Part shown: in pieces, positions 21,321 through 33,600 of the stretch
Layout of the letters: every line of letters starts with the position of its first letter
How positions within the stretch are numbered: the first letter of the stretch is position 1
Assembly (NCBI GenBank): GCA_936440205.1
Contig: OW387148.1
Coordinates: 16,361,961 to 16,425,960 of the forward strand
DNA from: Lepidonotus clava
Lineage: Eukaryota; Annelida; Polychaeta; Phyllodocida; Polynoidae
Direction: 5' to 3'
Length of the DNA stretch: 64,000 nucleotides
The notes under the pieces: model-generated
Told to the model about the DNA's origin: nothing
Databases searched by the model: none
What the model saw: the letters and a program-made list of their open reading frames with translations, nothing else
Made by a program: the position numbers and the translations under genes

Positions 21321-24300
21321 ATGGATGAAGAACGTCGGGACCGTATTGCTATGAACGGTAGTAGGTGGAGATTGTTACGTCGGATCTTAGTTCCAACCTA
21401 CGGGAAGGATGAATCACAACGGACTTCGGTATGTTTTTTATGGCTGGGGCTGAATTTGAATTACTTTCCATATATAAAGTGGCCGATACCGCGCCAGAGC
21501 TGTGGGCTACAGGTTCGGCTAAGAATTTGTTCTAGGGAAAAATTAGTGTTATAACTAGTATTTCTTTAGCCTGGTTCTTTACGCCGGTATGAAGTCGCAT
21601 TCTTAAGCCTGTTATGGTACAGACTCTAGTGTCAGTTAAATATCCTAACTGCAAACTTACTGACAATTCTAGAACAGAAATGATTGACCGATTTCTTCTG
21701 TCCTAACCTAGCCGAAATAAATAACACACATTCTTAAGAAACAGGGTAAGCTTTCCCTCCTTTCGACCTTGTTCATCCAATACAACACTGCCTTACTATA
21801 CAGAGCACTTATCTGGTACGTACTATCTTTTTACAGAAGTACCGCAAGACGAAGGACGAAAAGTCGGAGGAGGAACTTCTAGCTTACAACTACAAGAACA
21901 TGCTGCGCATGAGGGTCCAAAGGGCAAAGCAGAAAGTGGAGAAAATGTGTACGTAACATAATCACTAACCTACTGCCTTATCCTCCATCTTTCATCTGAC
22001 AAATAAATACTTGACGGATTGATACGGATTAATTTTTTGTATTTTAATAATTGTTTTTCTATAACAATCAGTTCGCTTATTAGAACTAATATGAACGTTC
22101 TTTTTTTTTATCACAATAAACCAAGGACCTAAATAAAAGAGTTCGGGGAGCGAATAAGCCACTTTTGGCAATCCAAGGTTGTTTGTTTCCGCATCTCTAT
22201 AATAAATAATACTGTTTTATAACCATTCTTTAATACTCCAATCTCGGGGTTGTCATATAAATATTAATGTCATCTTTCTTTGGGACTACAGGATTTTCTG
22301 GAGGTTTACTCCTACATGACCTCCCATCATGTACTTTTTACTTAGAAAAAATGTTATTCAATGTGCCAACCTTCTTCTGTTTACAGGTGCCATCGCATGG
22401 GCCAACGCTAGACAGACCCAGACTCCTGAAGATTGGGAGGACCCAAATACTGCTGGCGATGCCGACCGCATTATTTGGGCCCGTACGAGCGAGGAAATTG
22501 CTCGAGCAGCCGCGAGTATGCGGTATCGTGAAGGGATGATAGACAAAGGGTCAGAGTGCCCTGACAGATCAGGCTCCTCTCAAAACGACAATTCATACAT
22601 TATATGGGCCCGTACCCCTGAGGAAATTGCTCAAGCATCCACGAGTGGAATGGAAATTACTCAAGCATCCACGAGTGGAATGGAAATTGCTCAAGCATCC
22701 ACGAGTGCAATGGTGGACACAGGTTGTGAGTTCCCCAATAGACAGTGCTCATCCCTAGGTGAAACTCCGGGGGACGAAGCAGAAAACTCCTACCGTCCTC
22801 CGCCTGAAATCCCATCTCCAGAGGAAGAGGCTTGCCTCCCTGATAGACAGTGCTCATCCCTAAGTGCAACTCCCGGGTATGAAGCAGAGAACCCCTGCAT
22901 GCCTCCTCCGGAAATCCCATCGACAGAGGAAGAGGCTGGCCTCCCTGATAGACAGTGCTCAGCCCTAAGTGGAACTCTGGGGTACGATGCAGAGGACCCC
23001 TGGATGACTCCTCCTGAAATCCCATCTACACAGGAAAAGGCTTGCCAAAACACAAGGGCGTCACCTACTGAAATCCCATTTCCCGGTACATCCTCCGATG
23101 AAAATGAATCTTGGGTGTCCCCTCCTGTTATGCCACCCCCAGATGAACATGCTTGCCCGGGTGTCGCCTCTACTGAAGAAAATTATGGCTTGTCCCCTCC
23201 GGACAGCCCATCAACAGAAGAAGAGGTTTTTCAGGGTCTCGCCTACATTGAACAAATCTCATGCGGGTCCCCTCCTGATATACCACCTGCCGAAGAAGAG
23301 GCTTGTCCAGGTCTCTCCTCCATTGAAAAAACAGGGACACACAACCAGTATTACTTCGCTGAATCAACAATTCCTCCAACTACATACTATCTTGAAGAAG
23401 TAAATGTCGACATTACTAGTCTTTGCCAAACTCACCCTGAGTCACACAGGTCCCTGGATAACGCGCATGAGGACCTCCATGAAGACGCCAACTTCTCCAG
23501 GCTGGTTACCCTTGATGAAGATTCATTCTTTCTTGACTACTCACCGGACACGTCTTGTGTGCTGTATGTGGAATATGTCATGGGTTTGGGTCCAATTGAA
23601 AAATGTCCGGAACCTATCGAGGAAAATATATTAACTTCAGACCAATGTACTGGCGAGAGCAGTGACCTGAGCACCCCTTCAGATACCGACATGGAGTATG
23701 TAGTGGGACATGGTGGAGGTGAGCTTTGTCTGCCCAATGAGTCAGGTTCGGTAGGCCCCCGTCAGGAAGCGCCCGATTCCTCGCCTTCTGGGAGGCAGGG
23801 CACCTCCACTCAAAACGCTTGTGAAACTGGGGAACTAGCTGATCATCCTCCTTCAACTACGACCTCCACTCAAAACGCTTGTGAAACTGGGGAACTAGCT
23901 GATCATCCTCCTTCAACTACGACCCAACCTGAAAAACGTGAACATGCTGTTCTCCCTCCTTCCAAAAGAGCCTCATTAGAAAACAGTTTAACTCCGACCC
24001 AAGTTCAAACTCGTGAACCTCCTGTTGTCTCTCCTACCAGTAAATCATCTTTAGAACACAGTATTTCCCAACTTGATTTGGGCGGACCCAGCGTGGTAGA
24101 AGCACCGAGTGTTAAACGTGGAGGTGATGGCTTCAGTGTCAGATGGGACGATGGTCAGAAGTCTACTGCCGGGGTTATCGCTTCGGCTACGGTACTGTAT
24201 TTGGGACATTCAGGAAACTTCGTGAGAAATACTGTTGTGTATCCCCCTGGTAAAAAATCAGAGGATGGAAACAGTGTGACAGAGAGGGATGTCGTGGAAT

Positions 24301-26122
24301 TCAACGATTATTTTGCTGGGCTTGATAGTGAGACCAGTCCAGAGTCAGGGGAATCCGATCTGAACCAAGACACTAATGTACCCTCTCAAGGGCCTGTGCT
24401 TGAGGATGAAGCGCTTGAACGTAGTCGTGGACGGAATCGGTGCATGCAGTCCATCACGGGAGAAGACACAGACTATAGTCCAGAGTCATATAGTCCAGAG
24501 TCCTTTGTATCAGATCCACCCGATGTCTGGTCAGAGTCCTTAAAATCTGATTCTCACGAGGAAGCCTCCCGAGGGGTGTATGGAGAGTTTGGTACTGGAC
24601 CTCTTTCTGTAAAAAGGGCCTCATCATCGGATTTGCCAAGTGATCTTGTCAGCTGTGAGCATGGAGTTGAGTCATTGGAGTCGTTTAAATCCGGAGAGGA
24701 AAACGAGTCACAAATTGAGTCAGAATCCGACGACAATGCCCTGTATGAAAACTCGTCCACCTCCTCACTTGAGAGCTTTATTCCACCTGACTCAACCGAA
24801 ACTTCTGTATCGAACGTTCTTCCTAGTATACCCTCTCCAACAATTACCAGCGAATGGGACGAAAACTGGTGTAGGCAGTTAACAGGTATGTCCTCATGCA
24901 CGTCTAAATCCACACCACCACCGAAATCAGCAACAGGAGCGGTGTCTGCCGCAGCAGCCTGTCCGTGCGACCCGCCAGCTACGGAGACTCGCGAAGGTAT
25001 GTGGTTTTTTTAATGCAAAGGAAACCCAGTAAAAATTTGTAACACGGTTATGTAGACAAGAAAAGTATATTTCCTAATACATTTTTTATGATTAATAAAA
25101 TAAGATCGATATAATCCAATACACTATGACTGTCCTATTTTATGAATTGACTCTGTAGTTATCCAGTTTAATTGTGAAACGTTAACCAACATATCGATTA
25201 TTAACTTCAGATGTAAGGACCGATGCCTTCTCGAGTGACGACTCGTTTGTGAGCGCTGGCTGTGCATGCGGTGATGCCGCGGGAGGTAAGTTCAAATGAC
25301 TGGAATACCAATTATACGTACTGCTTTTTTGTATGTCTTGTGCACTGTTGCCTTACTGAGTAGGAGTACAATCCAGCTTCCTGTGTTCCTATCTGAGCCA
25401 TTCTTTAAATGAATTAAGGGTTGGTCTTACTCCCTAGCAAGGGAAGGAGTCCTTGAATGCTTACCAAGTGAAGAATTCGCGATGCCATTTACATCTTAAT
25501 GGTCTAGGTACGTACTGAAATACAACTTATTTTCTCTCTATGTCTTAGTTTGCAGAAAGCGTGTGTCCGTGCTACGCTCCCCAACCACCCATAGATACAA
25601 GAACCGGCCACTTCGACGCAAGGGTATTCACAAAGGTACTACATTATTTTTATTTGATATCTTTATTTGCCTATCCCACTTTTGTTCCATTTTTAATTTA
25701 TCTAAAACATATTATACGTGAATTAAGTTATAAAATATTATTTCAAAACAGTTCAAGAACTGGTGAAATCTGTGAAATACCAAATCAATGTAGTTTATTA
25801 GATTGTCTGTTGAGCTGAAATACTGAGGTCCACAAATCACATCGATCTAAACCTCTGGCCAAAAAAGTAATTGAAAATGACAATCCATAGGCGTAGTAAT
25901 TGTATTATTTCTGTAAATGAAAATTACAACCCCTAGGCGTAGTAATGTTATAATTTCCGTGTACTGTTTTGTTACAAGTTAGAATAAGAGCTTAAAATGA
26001 TTTTTGATCTAAGGCAGAGTAAATGTTCTTCTTTCTTTTCAGATAAGAAGCACCTTATCAAGTGGCTGAGGGAAATTCCGCGACAGAACTGCCAGGCCCT
26101 CGAACATGACCAAGACGCGTAG
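21321..26122 (+). CDS. Giant MULE gene ii: 1,023-aa low-complexity protein of unknown family
   Basis: Six exons (21321-21428, 21837-21948, 22387-24996, 25211-25285, 25549-25635, 26043-26122) join in frame at GT-AG sites. Not recognised. Residues 1-73 are charged and helical (RRDRIAMNGSRWRLLRR, EELLAYNYKNMLRMRVQRAK) and could bind DNA or a partner. The long third exon is Pro/Ser/Glu-rich and probably disordered. It has three 30-bp repeats (22623-22712, QASTSGMEI type), three units of about 37 residues starting DRQCSSL and containing PPEIPS, and an exact 60-bp duplication (23802-23861/23862-23921). RLVTLDEDSFF fits a SUMO-interacting motif. The C-terminus is basic (CRKRVSVLRSP, HKDKKHLIKWLREI). 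In exon 5 an alternative acceptor 7 bp downstream would break the final frame, so 25549 is preferred. Perhaps a partner of the transposase; the function is unknown. Confidence 0.68.
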
Positions 26123-26331
26123 TCAGCCTACCTATCCTGCCTTTCCGTGGAAAACAGGGATCGTACCGACATGCAAGAATCAAGTACACTGGGAATTATT
26201 TGAAGTCAAGCACTAACTGCGTGGCATTGTAGTGAACGTGTAATTATTGAGATCAGTTAGTTAGGATTATTCTATATCTAATCGAGCATGGACGGGTGTG
26301 TACTGGCTGAAACCTTAGCCCAAACCATTGT

Positions 26332-26337
26332 AATAAA
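26332..26337 (+). terminator. Likely poly(A) signal of gene ii
   Basis: An aataaa hexamer lies 210 bp after the gene ii stop codon. Confidence 0.5.
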
Positions 26338-28085
26338 ATTAAAGAATTTAAGAGCTCCAGTCCAGGAGTGTGAGTGTTCTGATGCTATTACCTGCAAATG
26401 GTTTATTGTACGAGATGGCATTTCAGTGAGAGCAAATTCCCTCATAGCCTGAAGTCCATCAGGAGGTCAACTTGCCAAGTCGTTGTAAATCCAAATATTG
26501 TAGGCTTCAACTGTTATTCAACCTTCTAAAATGCCACCTTGTTAGACAATGTGCGGATAAATGTTGGACAAATAAGTTTGACGCTTTGTATGCTATAGCT
26601 GCATAATAACCTGACTGATTGGTTAGAAATTTGGCCTACATGGTATATTTGCCATAGTTTCTGGGAAGAATGCTCTGGTTTTGAATCTGGGTATCGTTTG
26701 TTAGTACCATATCTATTTAAGGTTTTCATGTCGAATCCACAATGGATGTTGTGGAACTTGTTATGCAGAAGTAGTAATTTAAAACAAGAATTTGAACGTT
26801 GTGAAAAGTCGCCATAAAGATAATTACATTGGACTCTTCTTAGACCTTTTGCGGCCAGACGGAGTTTTCTGAGGAGAGTGCAGAAATTATGTTTTCCTAA
26901 ATTGTGTCTCTAGTTCAGAGCCTCTAGTGGGAGTTAACTTGTACAAGTCATAAGTCTTTTTTTATGACTTGTTTTATTATATTGTCTGTTTGAACATGTC
27001 GCATGTCTTTATTAGCCTGTTTGGATATGGGAGTCTACTGTTTCTGTGACCAGTTCATAATACAAAAAAAACGGACGTTAAATTTTAAACTATTTTGGTT
27101 TTCGCTTTGGTTATAGATTTTTATCGACGACCTGAGGAAAGTAACAAGAAACTTGAATAACGTGATCTCATTTAACTTACTTGTATTTTGTCTGTAAGGT
27201 TCCTCATTGATTTCCTTAATTATCCAACCAATGATTGTTGTTTTACTTGAAAAGTTTCATTGTGGGTGGACGCGTACAGGTTTTAGTACTTAATTAACTA
27301 ATGGCGAGTTGATATACTTGATTACCTAATATTTACTTAGTCGGCTGGAAGCATACTAGCCTTTAATAGTGTACTGTGCTATTTAACAGGATGGTTCACA
27401 AGTCCTTATTTGGTCCGGTTTATTTTTGTTATAAATGTGTAATTCTTATCAATTCCCTAGACAATGACTTGTTTCTAAAATAATAATTGTTGGTAAACTC
27501 TGTCATCATGTTCCAAATCGCGACTAGTCACTACCCTCGTTGTTAAATAGTATATAAGGATAAGGTATATCTAAGGGTTCTTAAGAAAGTTGACGTGGCG
27601 GATGGTTGTATGGAACGTATGTACAAAATACAACGTTCAATTTTAAATACGTGTTTTCATATGACAGTGATTTTGAAACGACTATTTCGTGGCCCTTACC
27701 CACTAGTAAACCCAATATTTGTATTTATGACGGCCCAGAGAGCATGCCACTTATAATATTTCGAATAAAGACAATTAGACCAATCATTAAAGAGAAGGAT
27801 TTTATTTTTATCTTGGCATTTTTACGAAGCGCGCTTGACTACATAAACTACATTCATATGGTATAAAAACGTTAAAGGAAATAACACGTTGTATTACAGT
27901 ACTATACTGGGCAATTGACAGACACCGAAACTACATCATCATAGAGTGAGGAAATCGGTCATATCATAAATAATAATATTAACAAAAGAATTCCATACTA
28001 CGGGTCATTGGAAAATCAGCGAACATAAAATATCTACTATCGATAAGGCCTAGACCATTGATTAAGGACTCCATTCCCATGACTA
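26338..28085. other. Space between genes ii and iii
   Basis: AT-rich, between the converging 3' ends of genes ii and iii. No gene or clear repeat was recognised. A minus-strand aataaa at 27801-27806 could serve gene iii. Confidence 0.45.
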
Positions 28086-29039
28086 TCAATACATAGAGTG
28101 AACTGTTCCTGGGATAGACGGCTTCGAAGCTATAAGGTAGTCAGCGTGGCAGGCAGCTGGACAAGTGCACCACGTGTCCCTCTCCTGCTGCTCTGTCTCT
28201 GGATAGGGATAAAGGAAAAATGCCACGTTATAGAAATTCCTCGATATGATACAAATATAATTCGACTTAACACAAAAGGTTCAAAGGACAACAGAAAAGA
28301 GTGAAAGTTATATTTCGCCAAAGTGAACATTAATTGTGAGTGAACAGGTAGTATCACTTTGCAGATTTTAATGATTTCTCAAATGACTGGGTTTACGCTT
28401 AACTTAAGTAAGCCAATGAGTTAATTGATTCTTACCAAATTTGGTAGATTCCACCGCCAACAGGAAATCGAAGCCTATGAAGTCAGTCTGAAGGCCTCCG
28501 TCGCTGCCGCTGGGGGTCTCAAACACGTCGCTCACTGCGGGGCCGCCTGCGTCCCTGCCGCTGGGGGTCTCGAACACGTCGTCGAGGTAGTCTTGGTAAA
28601 TCCCGTCGAACTCCACCTCTTCCTCATTTACAAGAGTGTCTTTAGTGGAAGCATGACCCCAAGCTGGACCCCCCTCACAGTTTGACCCAACAGAGGAGAT
28701 AGAACTATGCCTGGAGGAAGAAGAGGCAGTCCGGGGAACAACAGCTGGGGTCTGAGGGGCACTGCAGTTTACACATGTCCATTCAAAATAGCAGCCCACC
28801 TTAACTAGATAACGGTAAAAGTCTCTTGTTATGAATGACTGGCACCTCCTGTGACACCACAAGTTGCACCCATCACACTGAATTGCCTCCTGTCTGGGGC
28901 GTACCTGGTATGAACAGACTACACAGGTATGCACCTTCTTGGGTCTCCCTGCCCGGGCAGACGTGGAGGTAGGGTTCTGGAATGGATAGCTGGCCATCTT
29001 TGGATGAGAATGCCCGTTTCGATCAGAGGTGAAGAACAA
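28086..29039 (-). CDS. Giant MULE gene iii: AT-hook/PHD-finger protein
   Basis: Two exons on the minus strand, 29039-28436 and 28198-28086, joined in phase 1 (ttg|gtaaga ... tatccag). The product is 238 aa from the first ATG. A TATA-like ataaata at 29066-29072 and a stronger context (aagATGg) favour Met15 (28997), giving 224 aa. GRPKK at 31-35 has the AT-hook core. A PHD finger follows: C39, C42, C55, C58, H63, C66, C89, C92 with the usual Trp two residues before C89. PHD fingers usually read histone tails. Two ETPSG repeats (DVFETPSGRD, DVFETPSGSD) lie in an acidic middle. The second exon adds WCTCPAACH, another possible metal site. It is divergent from the transposase gene 1.6 kb away. Confidence 0.72.
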
Positions 29040-30682
29040 GTGTACCTCTCCCGTTTTCGACAGGGTATTTATTGGAATCCCACGCGTGTGAGCGGCTCAC
29101 CCAGGGTTGGGCCGGGCGGCCGTGAACCGACTGAAGGAAGTCGTCCTTCCTCGCACCTTACACCCCAGTCCCCGGATACCCCACCGGTCGCTCTCACACT
29201 TCGAGAATGAGAGATGATTTCAAAGCAAGTGCGGAACGCCCAAAGGCAGACCACACAACCCATCAAATTTTTAATGTGTTCGCGTCCAAACACCATGACC
29301 GTTTCATGTTTCGCATGAAAGGCGGGCGGCCGGTGTTGCACTGGGCTTCCTTGTGTTGGGCGGAGACCATGGCAGGAGTCGCTCCACACCTGTTCTCTTT
29401 GACCGGCGCGAACGGGGACTAGCCCTGGCCAAGTTCAGAAAGAGTTTGTTCTTTAGAAGTGATCATTGCGGTCTTTATCCATGAACTCATAGTGTTGGTT
29501 AGACTACAGAACTGGTTCCCTCTGATATTCAGGGCCGCTCAACATTTCATTATCTCATACAAGGCAAGCACATTGGGAAGTTTTTTCAAACCTAGGGGGG
29601 ATTTTAAAATCAATAGTCTCAAGTGATGTCGCTTGCTATTTTATACATATAATTTGTTTGCTGTTTTGGGACAAGAAACCTAATGCTTGTTTGGTCCTGA
29701 TGCCTGTGATGGACTGAGTGTACTTGTTAGGAGGGGCAATGTTTGTGTTCCACTATAACCAGTATGCACCACACGCATCGTAAGGCCGACGCCGGTTAAT
29801 CACCGCATTACATTCGTGTTATGGTACCATATGGTTACAGAGATGGAATCAGTCCTAATGTTTTTTTTATTGCCCCATCAGCCATCGTAATTAGCAGCAG
29901 ATAAAGTTTCAACCCCTACCACACCTAACCAGAGCTAAATATAGAGTCGCCCCGCGACCGGCCCTCCGTGGTTACATAACATTAACTACCCTTACACTTA
30001 ACCGCGCCGCGTGGGGCCACTTGGCCACGCGACTGATACACATCTACCCATAAGGCACAAGGAGAGAGGGAGTTCATTAAATCGGACGGTTAAAAATGCT
30101 TTAACAAAATGTTTCTTCTCGCTTGAAATTATATTGGTGCGTATTTTTCTAAGTTGGCAAATGTATTACTCCTAAACCCCAAGCCGCTCGGGCCGTGGGT
30201 GGAGGCCGAGCCCACCCCCCAACCCCGCCCCCCCCCCCACCCCCCAAACCCCCAGCCCCCCCCCACCCCCCACCCGGCTCGTGAGTCGGGCCTGAGCGAC
30301 TGGGCGGCCTAAGGTGGGTGGGAGGGGGTTGGAGGCAGAGCACGCCCGGCTCGTGAGTCTGACCTGAGCGACTGGGCGGTCTAAGGTGGGTGGGACCGGG
30401 TCGGAGGGTCAAGAGGTCATTCACGCACCGTACTCTGCCTGGAGACAATGTTACCTGGAGTTCATTAGCATTTTTGATTGGTCATGTGACCATGTATAGC
30501 CAATCGCTGATCATACTCCAGGGTAAGGAAGAGTCGACCTCACCTTACTTAAGGGCGTGACCTGTCCGCGCGGTCACTTTCTTTGCGTTCGGCCCAGGAA
30601 CATTGCACCTAAACACGCGTCGGCTTCTAAGGAGAATAACTAGCACACAAACATTGGAGATACGTTGCGCCCACCATCAGCC
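29040..30682. promoter_or_regulatory. Divergent promoter region between genes iii and iv
   Basis: No coding exon was recognised between the two head-to-head genes. The gene iii side has a TATA-like box at 29066-29072. The gene iv side, near 30540-30660, is GC-richer and lacks a clear TATA box. A C-rich run at 30210-30270 and a tandem duplication at 30273-30416 lie between. Confidence 0.45.
30273..30416 (+). repeat. 72-bp tandem duplication upstream of the transposase gene
   Basis: Two copies start at 30273 and 30345 with cccggctcgtgagtc and share cctgagcgactgggcgg and ctaaggtgggtggga, with a few differences. The duplication sits about 0.3 kb upstream of the gene iv start codon and could carry regulatory sites. 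Confidence 0.7.
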
Positions 30683-33600
30683 ATGGCAGAAGGTGGGGCC
30701 GCAGGACCATCTTCTCATGATCCAACGCCGGATTACCCTGAAGATGACATACCTGAATTCAAGGCAGGGGCAAGGTATCGGTCGTGGGCTGACCTATGGA
30801 CAGCGGCACAGAGGTATGCGGTTCGGAAGAACATAGTTTTTTCCAAAGGTGAGTGAAACACTTTTTCGATATAAGGCTCGAGGGGTAAAGTAATTTGGTT
30901 AGTACTGGTTACTTAATAGGGGCGCTCATGGTTCTTGTAGTGATTAACTACCGTTTGTAAGTGCACTTTATGTTAAGAATATAGACCGTGAGTAGATTGG
31001 CACCTTCTGTTGAACATTGAGTTAAGATGCAGAAAAGTAGCGAAGATCCGCATTGTTTTTATTACTTCGTCGGCAGGAACCAATCAATTCGTTGTATTAT
31101 CCCGGACTGAGGTTTTAATTTTTGCAATGCTCGTACCGGATTGACCAGTCAGTTTGTCTGCATTTCCATTCCTCATTTAGTCACTCTAGTTATTGCTTTT
31201 ACAGAAAACATGAAGACGGTCGAGAACATGAACGCGAAGATGGCGGCCAACCACACCAGGTTCCCTGAACATTTCGTCTACACAGGTGGCCACCTTGCTT
31301 GCAAACATCATGGTGTGACAAGAATGACAGGCAACTACGAGCGACCGGAGCAAAGGTAATGTTTTATTGGCCAATCATGCCGGAGATTATTGCTACCTTT
31401 TTGAATGACTTATGATCTGCGTTTCCAAGCGGGTACGGCTTTGCTAGGCGAGGGGCGAGGGGCGAGGGGGTGGGGTGCCCAAGGAATACTGCCGGGGTGA
31501 CGAGGTCTTTCTCGATAAGGGTGCCCACGGAAGTTTTAAAGGTCGTATTTAGTTTTGCTATTCATAAAGGTATTAGGAAGGTCTTATTTTCGAGTCATGG
31601 CAATTTATCACAAGTATAAAATGCTCCCCCCCCCACCCTTAATTATATTAGTGTGTTTTATCAGTTTAAGATAATGGCATCACGCCCACTCGAATTTACA
31701 CAAAATGTGAGTGACCTGTTGAAAGTCCCTACAATGACAATTCTCCCTACCACGGTTAGGTGATTTATAGTGTTTTATGCAGGCTGTCGACAAAATCCAT
31801 GGAAAACCTATAGAAAATATGCCGTTTCGTCTTACACACTTAGTCCCCTGTTCAATTTACTATCTGTATAACCCTAAGTAAAGGCTATAAAGGCTATAAT
31901 GGCTTCAATGCACATTATTTTCCAAGATTTAACGTTTTTGCATTAACTTCTCTGTCTTTTCCGAAAAGTATGCCAACACAAAAGGTACTGAAACGGCCAA
32001 ATTATATTGAATTACAATCAACCCTCGGAAAACCCATAATTTGACGCCCATCAAGTATCTCACAATTAAGTGAATTCCCTTTTTCAAACGGTTTGGGAAT
32101 ATAAGGAAAAGAATTAATGGATTACGGTCTTACTAGCCTATATGTCGCCCAATATAATTAATCAGTCCTTCAGGTAAATATCCGTGGTATTAACGAGTAA
32201 TAGTTGGTGTTCCATTTTTTCCCTACTATTAGGGATTCACAGGAACTGACCTATTGACGTCAAAAAGTAAAGACTTCTCCATGAAAAGCACAGGAAAATA
32301 GAGGACATGTGCTATTGAAAAAGTATACTTTTGGATTAACTTGTTTGTAAAATGGTTAGTGTTCTGATTAAGCAGCTAAGGTAAAAAACCAAAAAGTTCA
32401 CTGACTTTTAACAAACATAATTTTAATAATAATTAGGAGTGAGATTCAAGTTACAACAGACTGCTTTGTTGTTTCAGCGATAAACATTACACGTCTTTGG
32501 TAGTCTGAATGTACTTATGGTATTTTCTTGGGGTAGAAGAGAGTGAATAAGAAGGTGTAACTGACCCCAGGGCAGTTAAAGTCACATTGTTCAAAAAGAG
32601 TCCCCACCCCACCCTTAAGGCTTGGTTTTATGGCCCAGCAGGGATATTTTATTAGTTATGTAATAGTGTAATAGGACATCTGACTTAATCATGGCGTTTA
32701 ACATCATGGCACATGAAGGAACAAGACGCAAGGCGAGTGGGCCTGAGGATGCTATTCTAGCTATGTACATGATTTCTTATATGGCCCGTGTACCGGTGAA
32801 AAAGAAGGGTATTTTCGTAGAAACAGGAAGCACGCGTACATAAATATTTGGGTGAGTGTGATATTGCCTTTGATTAAATTATTGGGACGACCTGTGTATA
32901 CTGGAGTGTGTAGAGAGCACCCCAGGTATAGACGTGTCAGTCCCTTCAAAAATTTTCCGTCCTTAACCTTGGGTATAGTGATGATGCGCCTCGGTGGCCG
33001 TTTGAGATAAGGGTATTAGAGAAGAGGAGTGAAGAAGGTGTGTAAGCGCTTGTGGGCCTGACATGTATTGTACAAGGGTTGTCTTGGACACATTTGGCAA
33101 ATCTGTTCCGACCAGAGTGGTTATTAAGAAAAGGTTAACTAACTGAGAATAGTTTGTTTGTCCAGAAATACCGATAAATAAACATTCAAATGACGTGACG
33201 GCAAACGTTGTAAAGCGATGAGTTTAAGGGCCCCCTGGTGGTGGCTGTTTAGGTTTAAGCACGAAAGGGATTTGGTGCCCCATCTGGTGGGCAAAATCAA
33301 CACCAGGCGTTTATTGTACAAAAGGAATTATTAAGGTAAATGCTGATTATGGGCGACCACCCGATTGTTAAAAAGGGGCGGGTTGATGTAATAGCAATTT
33401 TAAGAGCAAACCCCCAGGTGGATGATATATACATACTTGAAAATATAATTTCCCCACAACAGCCCCTTGCAATGGGGCCTTTATTTTAAACATAATAATT
33501 TATCTTTAAATTAACTTCATGCTTATTCTCACCTGTGGGTACATCATTCTGACCCGCACGTTCATAGTCGTTCAGCAGGGGGGCTCCAGTAGTGCTCCGA

